A stretch of DNA of 64,000 nt from Novosphingobium acidiphilum DSM 19966 (GTDB lineage Bacteria > Pseudomonadota > Alphaproteobacteria > Sphingomonadales > Sphingomonadaceae), in assembly GCF_000429005.1 (NCBI RefSeq), contig NZ_AUBA01000011.1, positions 62,001-126,000 on the forward strand, read 5' to 3'. A program made the position numbers and the translations under genes. Below, piece after piece: positions 51,776 to 59,966 of the stretch (position 1 is its first letter; each line of letters begins with the position of its first letter). Under the pieces are notes generated by a model. That model saw nothing but the letters and a program-made list of their open reading frames with translations, was not told the origin of the DNA and did not search any database.

Positions 51776-52834
51776 TCATGAACCCGCGGCCAGCATATTG
51801 CCCCCGCCGATCACCACCGTGGCGGCGATCAACAGGCCGATGCCCGTCCACACCTGCGACCGGGTGCGCGCGCTGGCCTGCGCCCATTCGCCCAGCGCAA
51901 ACCCCCACAATGTCGAAAACAGGATGATGCTGGCCATATGCAGCGTCCAGCTGGAAAAGCCGAACCGGCCCATCTGGCTTTCACCCATGGTGTAGAAAAA
52001 GAACTGCCCGTACCACAGCGTGCCGCCCAGCGCCGCCAGCAGCCAGTTGCGCAGCAGCGGCGCACGGGCCACGACCGGATCGTTGGTGCGTCCGAAAAAC
52101 TGCCCGGCGCTGCGGTTGCGCACGATCAGGCCCGCGCACCAGATCAGATTGGTGGTCAGCCCGCCTGCCAGCACCACGCACAGCACCGGCAGACCTTGTG
52201 CCAACGGATCGGTCCCGGCCTTGAGCGCCAGATCGCGGATCGGTTGCCCGGCATCGAGCCCCCAGGCAAAACACCCCGACATCACGCCCGAAAACACCGC
52301 GATCAGCAGACCTTTGACCACGTTGAATTCACCCTGGGCGTTGCCCCCGATCTCGCGCGATTTGGCCTGGCCGGCGCGAGCGACGATGACGATCCCGACC
52401 AGCGTGACGACAATCCCCGCCAGCGTCAGCTGCCCGCTGGCGCGGCCCGCGATCGCGCCGATAGTGCCGTGAAACACCGGCGGCCCCAAAGTGCCGATCA
52501 CGGTGGTCAGCCCCAGCGCGACCGCCATGCCCAGCGACAGCCCGAGATAGCGCATCGTCAAACCGAAGGTCAGCCCGCCAAAGCCCCACATCAGCCCCCA
52601 GAACCAGCACCAGAACAACGTGGCATGCGGTGTGGCGCCCAGCACGCCCAACAGATCGGGGGTGCGGACGAACGCCATGATCCACGGCGCAATCAGCCAG
52701 CTGAACAGCCCGCCTGCCAGCCAGAACACTTCCCACGACCACAACCGGATGCGTTTGTAGGGCACATAGAAACTGGCCGAGGAAAACCCGCCGATCCAGT
52801 GAAACACCACGCCGAGCGCGGGATTGGGTAGCAT
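51776..52834 (-). CDS. rhaT: L-rhamnose/H+ symporter
   Basis: A 352-residue membrane protein of the RhaT family in the drug/metabolite transporter superfamily, with ten hydrophobic segments. It starts NPALGVVFHWIGGFSSASFYVPYKRIRLWSWEVFW, matching the RhaT N-terminus. Later segments include MRYLGLSLGMAVALGLTTVIGTLGP and LWYGQFFFYTMGESQMG, both characteristic. It imports L-rhamnose with a proton. It is the last of a minus-strand run rhaB-lldD-rhaT. The frame is open upstream but the ATG at 52834 fits the family start. Confidence 0.93.
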   Translation of the reverse strand: MLPNPALGVVFHWIGGFSSASFYVPYKRIRLWSWEVFWLAGGLFSWLIAPWIMAFVRTPDLLGVLGATPHATLFWCWFWGLMWGFGGLTFGLTMRYLGLSLGMAVALGLTTVIGTLGPPVFHGTIGAIAGRASGQLTLAGIVVTLVGIVIVARAGQAKSREIGGNAQGEFNVVKGLLIAVFSGVMSGCFAWGLDAGQPIRDLALKAGTDPLAQGLPVLCVVLAGGLTTNLIWCAGLIVRNRSAGQFFGRTNDPVVARAPLLRNWLLAALGGTLWYGQFFFYTMGESQMGRFGFSSWTLHMASIILFSTLWGFALGEWAQASARTRSQVWTGIGLLIAATVVIGGGNMLAAGS

Positions 52835-52851
52835 GGTGCGATAATCTTTCG

Positions 52852-53997
52852 TTATGGTTCGGCCAGTGCCGAACGGTCGATCTGGTCGATGCTGGTGAAC
52901 CCGCCGAGCGCCATGGCAACGCGCAGTTCGGCGGCCAGCAGCTTCAGCATCTTGGTCACGCCTGCCTCGCCGCCGGCGCCCAGCGCCCAGACCCAGGCGC
53001 GGCCCAGCATCACCCCATGCGCACCCAGCGCCAGCATGCGCGCCACGTCCAGCCCCGAACGCACCCCGCCATCGGCCAGCACGGTCAGGCGGTGGCCCAC
53101 GGCATCGGCAATCGGCGGCAAGGCGCGCGCCGACGACAGCACGCCGTCGAGCTGCCGTCCGCCATGGTTCGACACGACAATGCCGTCGACCCCCAGATCG
53201 GCGGCCTGACGGGCATCGTCGGGATCGAGGATGCCCTTGATGATCAGCGGGCCATCCCATTCGGCGCGGATGAAATCGAGATCGGCCCAGGTGATCGACG
53301 GATCGAAATTGCGCCCCATCCACGCCATGTAATCGTTAAGCCCCGACTTGCCCTTGAGCACGGGGGCGACATTGCCCAGATGGTGCGGACGTCCGAACAA
53401 CCCGACATCCCAGGCCCAGCCCGGACGCGCCGCACCTTGCGCCATGCGCCGCATCTGCCCCATCAGCCCCGGTGCCCCCGCCAGGCCCGAGCGCACATCG
53501 CGATAACGGCTGCCCGGCACCGGCAGATCGACCGTGAACACCAGCGCGCTGCAACGCGCCGCGCGCGCCTGCACCAGCAGATCCTTCATGAACGCGCGGT
53601 CGCGGATCATGTACAGCTGAAACCAGAACGGACGGTCGGACGCGGCGGCGACTTCGGCAATCGGGCAGACCGACACCGTCGACAGCGTAAACGGCACCCC
53701 TGCGGCATTGGCCGCGCGCACCGCCTGCACTTCGCCGCGCCGCGCATTCATCCCGGCCAGGCCGACCGGGGCAAGCACCACCGGCAAGGCCTGCTTCACC
53801 CCGAACAGTTCGGTGGTCATGTCGATCCGCGAAATGTCGCGCAGCACGCGCTGACGCAGTGCGATTGCCTCAAGATCGGCAATATTGCGGCGCAGCGTCA
53901 CCTCGGCATAGCTGCCGCCGTCGATATATTCGAACAGGAAATGCGGGGTGCGGCGGCGCGAAGCTTCGCGAAAATCGGGGATCGAGGCGACAATCAT
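52852..53997 (-). CDS. lldD: FMN-dependent L-lactate dehydrogenase
   Basis: A 381-residue member of the FMN alpha-hydroxy-acid oxidase family that oxidises L-lactate to pyruvate. The sequence shows FEYIDGGSYAEVTLRRN, LAPVGLAGMNARRGE, the active-site GIVVSNHGGRQLDG (His and Arg) and VLADGGVRSGLDVARMLALGA, which binds FMN phosphate. It is coupled to rhaB by an ATGA overlap. In this locus it would consume the L-lactate formed from lactaldehyde. The ATG at 53997 is used, not the TTG one codon earlier. Confidence 0.92.
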   Translation of the reverse strand: MIVASIPDFREASRRRTPHFLFEYIDGGSYAEVTLRRNIADLEAIALRQRVLRDISRIDMTTELFGVKQALPVVLAPVGLAGMNARRGEVQAVRAANAAGVPFTLSTVSVCPIAEVAAASDRPFWFQLYMIRDRAFMKDLLVQARAARCSALVFTVDLPVPGSRYRDVRSGLAGAPGLMGQMRRMAQGAARPGWAWDVGLFGRPHHLGNVAPVLKGKSGLNDYMAWMGRNFDPSITWADLDFIRAEWDGPLIIKGILDPDDARQAADLGVDGIVVSNHGGRQLDGVLSSARALPPIADAVGHRLTVLADGGVRSGLDVARMLALGAHGVMLGRAWVWALGAGGEAGVTKMLKLLAAELRVAMALGGFTSIDQIDRSALAEP

Positions 53998-55463
53998 CAA
54001 ACAGGCTCCTGCGCTGCGACCGCAGCGTGCCAGGCATTCCTGTACGACACGAGATCAAGGTCAAGCGGAATGACCCGTACCAGACCGCCCGGCGGGGCAA
54101 GCGCCGGATCGATCAGGCGCAAGGCCCCGAACGCCACATCGGTATCGGCATGCGGCACATGGACCGCGAGGTCGGGCCGCAGGCCGGCAAGCGCGCGCAC
54201 GAACACCTCGGCATGGGCAAAACGCCCTTCCACCAGCAAAGTGCGCTGTGCGCCCACCAGACCGAGCGCGACATCGGCCACCAGCGCGGCATAGAGACAG
54301 GCGGCCGCGCGGCGTTCAAATCCGTCGTGCGGCATATTGATCCAGCCCCCGGCCCGGTCGGGAAACGGGCCGCAGCCAGGCGCCAGCGTGGGCAGGTGCA
54401 TCGCACCGCGCGCCAGCACGCGCGCCGCAGCCGCGATCAGCGCGGGCTGGTCGGGGCGGATATCGACACGGCGGGTGTCGATCTCGATCAGGCTTTCGAT
54501 CTCGCGCCCGCCCATGAACCGCGCCGAACGCACCGGCTGCCCGTGGCAATCGACATTGATCAGGCAATCGCGCGCTTCGGGCAGCGGTGCCGCGTCGGCG
54601 CTGGCACACATCGCAATGAACCAGGTGCCGGTGGACAGCACGGTGGCCGGCCCCGCCGCCATTTCGGCAAAGCCCCGCGCGGCATGAAGCGCCGCGTTCG
54701 AATCGTGCAGGCCGGCAAGCACGCGCACATCGGGCGAAAGGCCGGTTCGCACCGCCAGACCGGGGCGCAATGTGCCGACCACGCGGTCTGCCGGCACCAC
54801 CGGCGCAAACCGCGTGTCCCACCCTTGCGCGACCGCCAGCGACGAAAAGCCGCCCATGCCGGGGTTCCACAGATCGGTGTGGCAGCCCAGGCTGGTCACT
54901 TCGCTGACCGCCACGCCCGACAACCACCAGGCCCAGTATTGCGCCCAGGGCACCAGCGTGGCGCGGGCCATGGCCGCACCATGCACCCGCTCCATCCAGA
55001 ACAGCTGCGCGCCCAGGTTCAGCCCGTGGGGCAGCGCGGGCGATCCGGTCTGCGCAAACGGCGCGCGCCGCGCGCGATAGTGCGCCAGGACCGCATCGGG
55101 CAGCGCGGCCTCGTAATCGAACGGGGCAAACGCCAGCGCATCATCCACCAGCGCCGCCGCCGCCGCACCATGCCCCACGGGCACGATCGCGCCGATATTG
55201 CGATCGGCCCAGCCCGCCAGCACCTGTTCAAGCCAGCCGGCAATGCCGACCGCATCGAGCCGCGCAATCCCGTCGTGCAAGACGCGTGCATTGGGCCGGG
55301 CCTGCCGGTCAAGGCACACCCCGTCGGCCGACCACAACGACGCCTTGGCCAGCGTCTTGCCCAGATCGACAACGACCAGCGCCGCAGCCTTTGCCTCGGG
55401 GGTGGAATGGGGCGACAGGTCAATCTCTCCGGCGTTTCCGTACCATGCTGCATTAGCGAACAT
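53997..55463 (-). CDS. rhaB: Rhamnulokinase (FGGY-family carbohydrate kinase)
   Basis: Phosphorylates L-rhamnulose to rhamnulose-1-phosphate. FGGY kinase features: VVVDLGKTLAKASLW (phosphate-1), TSLGCHTDLWNPGMGGFSSL, VLAGLHDSNAALHAA with the catalytic Asp, VLSTGTWFIAMC (phosphate-2) and LLVEGRFAHAEVFVRALAGL. At the annotated ATG (55463) the start lies inside a putative operator. A GGAGAG six bases before a CTG at 55418 suggests the real start may be a rare CTG. The product is up to 488 residues. Rhamnulose versus fuculose is assigned by context. Confidence 0.9.
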   Translation of the reverse strand: MFANAAWYGNAGEIDLSPHSTPEAKAAALVVVDLGKTLAKASLWSADGVCLDRQARPNARVLHDGIARLDAVGIAGWLEQVLAGWADRNIGAIVPVGHGAAAAALVDDALAFAPFDYEAALPDAVLAHYRARRAPFAQTGSPALPHGLNLGAQLFWMERVHGAAMARATLVPWAQYWAWWLSGVAVSEVTSLGCHTDLWNPGMGGFSSLAVAQGWDTRFAPVVPADRVVGTLRPGLAVRTGLSPDVRVLAGLHDSNAALHAARGFAEMAAGPATVLSTGTWFIAMCASADAAPLPEARDCLINVDCHGQPVRSARFMGGREIESLIEIDTRRVDIRPDQPALIAAAARVLARGAMHLPTLAPGCGPFPDRAGGWINMPHDGFERRAAACLYAALVADVALGLVGAQRTLLVEGRFAHAEVFVRALAGLRPDLAVHVPHADTDVAFGALRLIDPALAPPGGLVRVIPLDLDLVSYRNAWHAAVAAQEPV

Positions 55464-55496
55464 GATCGTTTATGATCGAATAGTATCAAATTCGAT
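55462..55496. promoter_or_regulatory. Putative operator in the rhaB/rhaEW divergent promoter
   Basis: ATGATCG occurs twice with a 10-bp period (55462 and 55472), placing both copies on one face of the helix. The second copy is also the left arm of an inverted repeat, ATCGAA with a 10-base spacer and TTCGAT, at 55475-55496. A DeoR-type regulator encoded in the locus is the expected binder. This is inference. Confidence 0.45.
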
Positions 55497-55558
55497 TGTC
55501 AGTGCAACGACATTTTGCTAGATCGCGGCCACATCACCACAGTCCTGCGGAGATTCCC

Positions 55559-57682
55559 ATGCCCACCCCCACTCTCGACCATCCGGCGATGACGGCTGGC
55601 GCGATCCCGTTTGCCGTGCCGCAAAGCCGGTGGGACGCGGATCGCGCCGCGGGCCTGACCCCGGAACAGCTGTTGCTGTATCGTTCGAACCTGCTCGGAT
55701 CGGACCTGACCGTCACCAATTTCGGCGGCGGCAACACTTCGGCCAAACTGTCGGGCACCGATCCGCTGACCGGACAGCCGGTCGACGTGCTGTGGGTCAA
55801 GGGATCGGGGGGCGACATCGGCTCGATGGCTCTCGACGGGTTCGCCACCTTGTACCAGGACAAGCTGCTGGCGCTGGGCGCGCATTATGCAGGGCCGGAC
55901 GATGACGACACGATGGTGGGCTATCTGCCGCACTGCACCTTCAACTTGAACGGCCGTGCCGCCAGCATCGACACGCCGCTGCACGCGCTGCTGCCGTTTG
56001 CGCATGTCGACCATGTCCACCCCGATGCCATCATCGCGCTGGCTGCCTCATCGGGGGGCGAAGCGGCAACGCAGGAAATCTGGGGTGGACGGATCGGCTG
56101 GCTGCCGTGGAAGCGCCCAGGCTACACGCTGGGGGTAATGCTGCGCGATTATGTCGCCGCGCACCCGGGTGTCGAGGGCGTGATGCTGGCAGGCCACGGG
56201 ATCATCTGCTGGGGCGACAGCGCGCAGGCCTGCTATGAACACACGATCGCGCTGATTGCCGATGCCGCGCGGTATCTGAATGCCAGGATGGCCGATCGGC
56301 CCGCGTTTGGCGGGCTGGTCGTTGCGCCAAACCCCGACCGCGCCGCAATTGTCACCGATCTGATGCCACGGTTGCGCGGCCTGATGACCGGCGCACGGCG
56401 CAAGCTGGGGCATTGGTCCGACGATGCCGAGGTGCTTGAATTTACCGGATCGGCGCGGTTCGAACAACTGGCGGCGCTGGGCACATCGTGCCCCGATCAT
56501 TTTCTGCGCACCAAGATCGCGCCGCTGACGCTGGATCCGGCGCGCCTGGCCGACCAGGCCTACATGTCCGATCGGATCGCCGCCTATCGCGCAAGGTATG
56601 CCGCCTATTACCAGCGGTGCCGGCGCGCCGACAGCCCGGCGATGCGCGATGCCAATCCGGTGGTCGTGCTGGTGCCGGGGCTGGGCCGGATCACGTTCGC
56701 CACCGACAAGACCACCGCGCGGCTGGCGGGCGAATTCTATGGCAACGCGATCAACGTGATTCGCGGGGCCGAAGCGATCGGCGAGTATATCGCGCTCGAC
56801 GAACAGGAAGCCTTCGATATTGAATACTGGCTGCTGGAAGAGGCGAAGCTGCAACGCATGCCCGCGCCCAGGGCGCAAGTCGGGCGGATCGTGCTGGTCA
56901 CCGGCGGTGCGGGCGGGATCGGCGCGGCCACTGCGGCACGCTTTCTGAAAGACGGCGCCTGCGTGGTGCTGGCCGACCGCGACGGCGATGCGCTGGAAAC
57001 CGTGCGCGCCGGCTTTGCGCGGCAGTTCGGCACGGACGTGGTGCGTGCAGCGGTGTGCGATGTGACCAGCGAAGACCAGGTCAGGGCTGCGTTCGATCTG
57101 GCCGCGCGCGAATTCGGCGGGCTGGATGTGCTGGTGGCCAATGCCGGCATCGCCTCGTCGGCCGCGATTGAAGACACCACCGTGGCCTTGTGGCGCAGGA
57201 ATTATGACGTGCTGGCCGAAGGCTATTTTCTGACCGCCCGCGGGGCCTGGCCCCTGCTCAAGGCGATGAAAGACCAGGGCGGCAGCGCCATCGTGTTCAT
57301 CGGTTCGAAAAACGGCGTGGCGGCGGCCGCGGGCGCCTCGGCCTATGCCAGCGCCAAGGCGGCGGCCAACCACCTGGCGCGGTGCCTGGCGCTCGAAGGC
57401 GCGCCGCACGGCATTCGCGTCAATGTCGTCAACCCCGATGCGGTGATTCGCGGCAGTCGGATCTGGGACGGCGACTGGCGCAAGGAACGCGCCGGCACCC
57501 ACGGCATCGACCCGGGCGCCGAACTGGAAGAGCATTACCGCAACCGTTCGCTGCTCAAACGCGATGTCCTGCCCGACGACATTGCCGAAGCATGCTATTT
57601 TCTGGGATCGGATGCGTCGGCCAAATCGACCGGCAACATGATCAATGTCGATGCGGGCAATTTGCAGGCGTTTACACGCTGA
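55559..57682 (+). CDS. Bifunctional rhamnulose-1-phosphate aldolase / L-lactaldehyde dehydrogenase
   Basis: A 707-residue fusion. Residues 1-430 form a class II aldolase: VTNFGGGNTSAKLSG, LLPFAHVDHVHPDAIIALA with the metal His pair, and AGHGIICWGDSA. Residues 440-707 form a short-chain dehydrogenase: LVTGGAGGIGAATAARF for NAD binding, VLVANAGIAS, the catalytic Ser in FIGSKNGVAA, then YASAKAA with Tyr and Lys. The combination splits rhamnulose-1-phosphate to glycerone phosphate and L-lactaldehyde, then oxidises the aldehyde to L-lactate (known as RhaEW). A GGAG lies upstream of the ATG. It is divergent from rhaB. Confidence 0.93.
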   Translation: MPTPTLDHPAMTAGAIPFAVPQSRWDADRAAGLTPEQLLLYRSNLLGSDLTVTNFGGGNTSAKLSGTDPLTGQPVDVLWVKGSGGDIGSMALDGFATLYQDKLLALGAHYAGPDDDDTMVGYLPHCTFNLNGRAASIDTPLHALLPFAHVDHVHPDAIIALAASSGGEAATQEIWGGRIGWLPWKRPGYTLGVMLRDYVAAHPGVEGVMLAGHGIICWGDSAQACYEHTIALIADAARYLNARMADRPAFGGLVVAPNPDRAAIVTDLMPRLRGLMTGARRKLGHWSDDAEVLEFTGSARFEQLAALGTSCPDHFLRTKIAPLTLDPARLADQAYMSDRIAAYRARYAAYYQRCRRADSPAMRDANPVVVLVPGLGRITFATDKTTARLAGEFYGNAINVIRGAEAIGEYIALDEQEAFDIEYWLLEEAKLQRMPAPRAQVGRIVLVTGGAGGIGAATAARFLKDGACVVLADRDGDALETVRAGFARQFGTDVVRAAVCDVTSEDQVRAAFDLAAREFGGLDVLVANAGIASSAAIEDTTVALWRRNYDVLAEGYFLTARGAWPLLKAMKDQGGSAIVFIGSKNGVAAAAGASAYASAKAAANHLARCLALEGAPHGIRVNVVNPDAVIRGSRIWDGDWRKERAGTHGIDPGAELEEHYRNRSLLKRDVLPDDIAEACYFLGSDASAKSTGNMINVDAGNLQAFTR

Positions 57683-57699
57683 CAACACGGCGGAAGAGG

Positions 57700-58653
57700 A
57701 TGATGATGATGCGCCGATACCATCGCCGGATGGCGGGATCGATTGCAGGATTGCTGGCCGTGGCCATGACAGGCGCGGGCCACGCGCAACCCGCCGACAT
57801 GCCGGTGCCTGTCGCCGCCAGCGCACCGGCCGAACCCGATGCCATCGCGCTTTACGGCGACAAGACGCCGGGCAGTACGGCGGGCGAAAACTGGTCGTTG
57901 TATTTCGGCCGCGATTACAACGTGCGCAACGTCACCCGGCCCACGCTGACCCCGGTCCTGCCCGATCCGGCCAGGGCCACCGGGGCGGCGGTGATCGTGG
58001 CCCCGGGCGGCGCGTTCATGGGCCTGTCGATGAGCCATGAAGGCTGGCAGGTGGCGCATGCGCTGGCCGATCGCGGCATTGCGGCGTTTGTGCTCAAATA
58101 CCGGCTGTTGCCGACCCCGCCCGATGAAGCCGCAGCGGGCGCCTATATCTGGCAGAAATTGTTGGCGGGACTGCCCGATCCCGACAAGATGCCGACGCTG
58201 ACCGACCCGGCGGCGACTGAAGACGGCCTTGCCGCGATTGCGCTGGTGCGCGCCCGCGCGACCCAGTGGGGCGTGGACCCGGCGCGTATCGGCATGATCG
58301 GGTTTTCGGCCGGCGCCATGACCGCGCTGGCCACCGTTCAGGCTGCAAAACCCGGCCAGGGCCCGGCGTTCTTTGGCTATATCTATGGCCCGCAGGCACA
58401 TATCGACGTGCCTGCCGCCGCTCCGCCGATGTTTGATGCCATCGCGCTCGACGATCCGCTGTTTCCGCACCGCGGTTTTCCCATTGCCGAAGCCTGGCTG
58501 GCGGCAAAGCGACCGGTCGAAATCCACGGGTATCAAAAGGGCAGCCATGGCTTTGGCCTGGGTGTGCCCGGCACAACCACCACCCTGGTGCTCGACGAAT
58601 TCATTGCCTGGCTTGGCATGCAAGGGTTTCTGGCGCGAAAGGTTGCCCCATGA
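57700..58653 (+). CDS. Exported alpha/beta-hydrolase (acetyl-esterase-like)
   Basis: About 317 residues with a signal peptide (SIAGLLAVAMTGAGHA). The hydrolase core has VIVAPGGAFMGLSMSHEGW (oxyanion Gly-Gly), the nucleophile elbow IGMIGFSAGAMTALA and late His in GYQKGSHGFGLG. It resembles xylan/pectin acetyl esterases. Position between the aldolase and isomerase genes suggests it removes acyl groups from rhamnose-containing glycans; this is inference. Four adjacent in-frame ATGs (57700-57711) follow GGAAGAGG, and the third or fourth has the best spacing. It overlaps the isomerase gene by 4 bases. Confidence 0.85.
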   Translation: MMMMRRYHRRMAGSIAGLLAVAMTGAGHAQPADMPVPVAASAPAEPDAIALYGDKTPGSTAGENWSLYFGRDYNVRNVTRPTLTPVLPDPARATGAAVIVAPGGAFMGLSMSHEGWQVAHALADRGIAAFVLKYRLLPTPPDEAAAGAYIWQKLLAGLPDPDKMPTLTDPAATEDGLAAIALVRARATQWGVDPARIGMIGFSAGAMTALATVQAAKPGQGPAFFGYIYGPQAHIDVPAAAPPMFDAIALDDPLFPHRGFPIAEAWLAAKRPVEIHGYQKGSHGFGLGVPGTTTTLVLDEFIAWLGMQGFLARKVAP

Positions 58654-59939
58654 CTTTGCCGATTTCCGCAGATCTGATTGCCGAACACAATCACGCGGGC
58701 CTCGCTGCGCTCGAAGATGACTATGGCTCGCTGGGGCGCAAGCTGGCGCGCGCCGGGATCGACATCGACGCGATAACGGCACGCGTCGCCAAATTCAGCG
58801 TGGCCGTGCCCAGCTGGGGTGCAGGACGCGGCGGCACGCGCTTTGCCAAATTCCCGATTCCCGGAGAGCCGACCACTATCCATGAAAAGCTGGAAGATTG
58901 CGCAGTGATCAACCAGCTTGGCCGCAGCACCCCGCGCGTATCCCCGCATTTCCCGTGGGACAAAGTCCGCGACTACAAGGCCTTGCGCGAAGAGGCCGCC
59001 GCATTGGGGCTTGGCTGGGACGCGGTCAATTCCAACACGTTTCAGGATCAGGTCGGCCAGGCACACAGTTATGCCAATGGATCGCTGTCGGCACAGGATG
59101 CCGCAACGCGCCAGCAGGCGGTCGATCACAACATCGAATGCATCGAAATCGGGCGCCAGCTGGGCTCGACCGATCTGACCGTGTGGGTCGGCGACGGCAC
59201 CAATTTTCCGGGGCAGCAGGATTTCGCGCGCAGCCTCGATCGTTATCTCGATGGCGCGGCGCAGATCCATGCCGCGCTGCCCGATGGCTGGCGCATGCTG
59301 CTGGAACACAAGATGTTCGAGCCGGCGTTCTATTCCACGGTCATATCGGACTGGGGTTCGTCGATCCTGGCCGCGCAGGAACTGGGGCCAAAGGCGAAAT
59401 GCCTGGTCGATCTGGGCCACCATGCGCCCAATGTGAATATCGAACAGATCGTGGCGCGGCTGCACCGCTTTGGCAAACTGGGCGGGTTCCACTTCAACGA
59501 CAGCAAGTACGGCGATGACGACCTCGATTCGGGTTCGATCAATCCGCACCAGCTGTTCCTGGTGTTCAACGAACTGATCGAGGCCGAACAGAACCCGCGC
59601 GACGGGTTCAACCCCAGCTATATGATCGACCAGTCGCACAATGTGACCGACCCGATCGAATCGATGCTGTCGAGCGCCGAAGCGATTGCCCAGTGCTATG
59701 CCAAGGCCAGCCTGGTCGACCGGGCGGCCCTGCACCATGCGCAGGAAACCAATGACACGATGATGGCGTTTCAGGCGCTGCGCCGTGCCTATACCATCGA
59801 TGTTGCGCCGATCCTGGCGCGCGCGCGCGTCGAGGCCGGCGGCGCGATCGACCCGATCGCGGCCTATCGCCGCAGCCAGTACCGCGCGCGCAAGGCGCAG
59901 GAACGCAAGGCGGTCGGATTGGGCGCCGGAATAGTCTGA
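58650..59939 (+). CDS. rhaI: L-rhamnose isomerase (RhaI type)
   Basis: A 429-residue xylose-isomerase-like barrel enzyme that converts L-rhamnose to L-rhamnulose, of the Pseudomonas stutzeri RhaI type and distinct from E. coli RhaA. Metal and active-site regions are visible: VWVGDGTNFPGQQ, the metal Glu in LLEHKMFEPAFY, VDLGHHAPNVNIEQIVARL and GFHFNDSKYGDDDLDSGSINP. Its start overlaps the esterase stop as ATGA. It belongs to the plus-strand operon beginning with the aldolase-dehydrogenase. Confidence 0.95.
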   Translation: MTLPISADLIAEHNHAGLAALEDDYGSLGRKLARAGIDIDAITARVAKFSVAVPSWGAGRGGTRFAKFPIPGEPTTIHEKLEDCAVINQLGRSTPRVSPHFPWDKVRDYKALREEAAALGLGWDAVNSNTFQDQVGQAHSYANGSLSAQDAATRQQAVDHNIECIEIGRQLGSTDLTVWVGDGTNFPGQQDFARSLDRYLDGAAQIHAALPDGWRMLLEHKMFEPAFYSTVISDWGSSILAAQELGPKAKCLVDLGHHAPNVNIEQIVARLHRFGKLGGFHFNDSKYGDDDLDSGSINPHQLFLVFNELIEAEQNPRDGFNPSYMIDQSHNVTDPIESMLSSAEAIAQCYAKASLVDRAALHHAQETNDTMMAFQALRRAYTIDVAPILARARVEAGGAIDPIAAYRRSQYRARKAQERKAVGLGAGIV

Positions 59940-59966
59940 CAAAAAACAAGAATACCGGAGAGTGCC

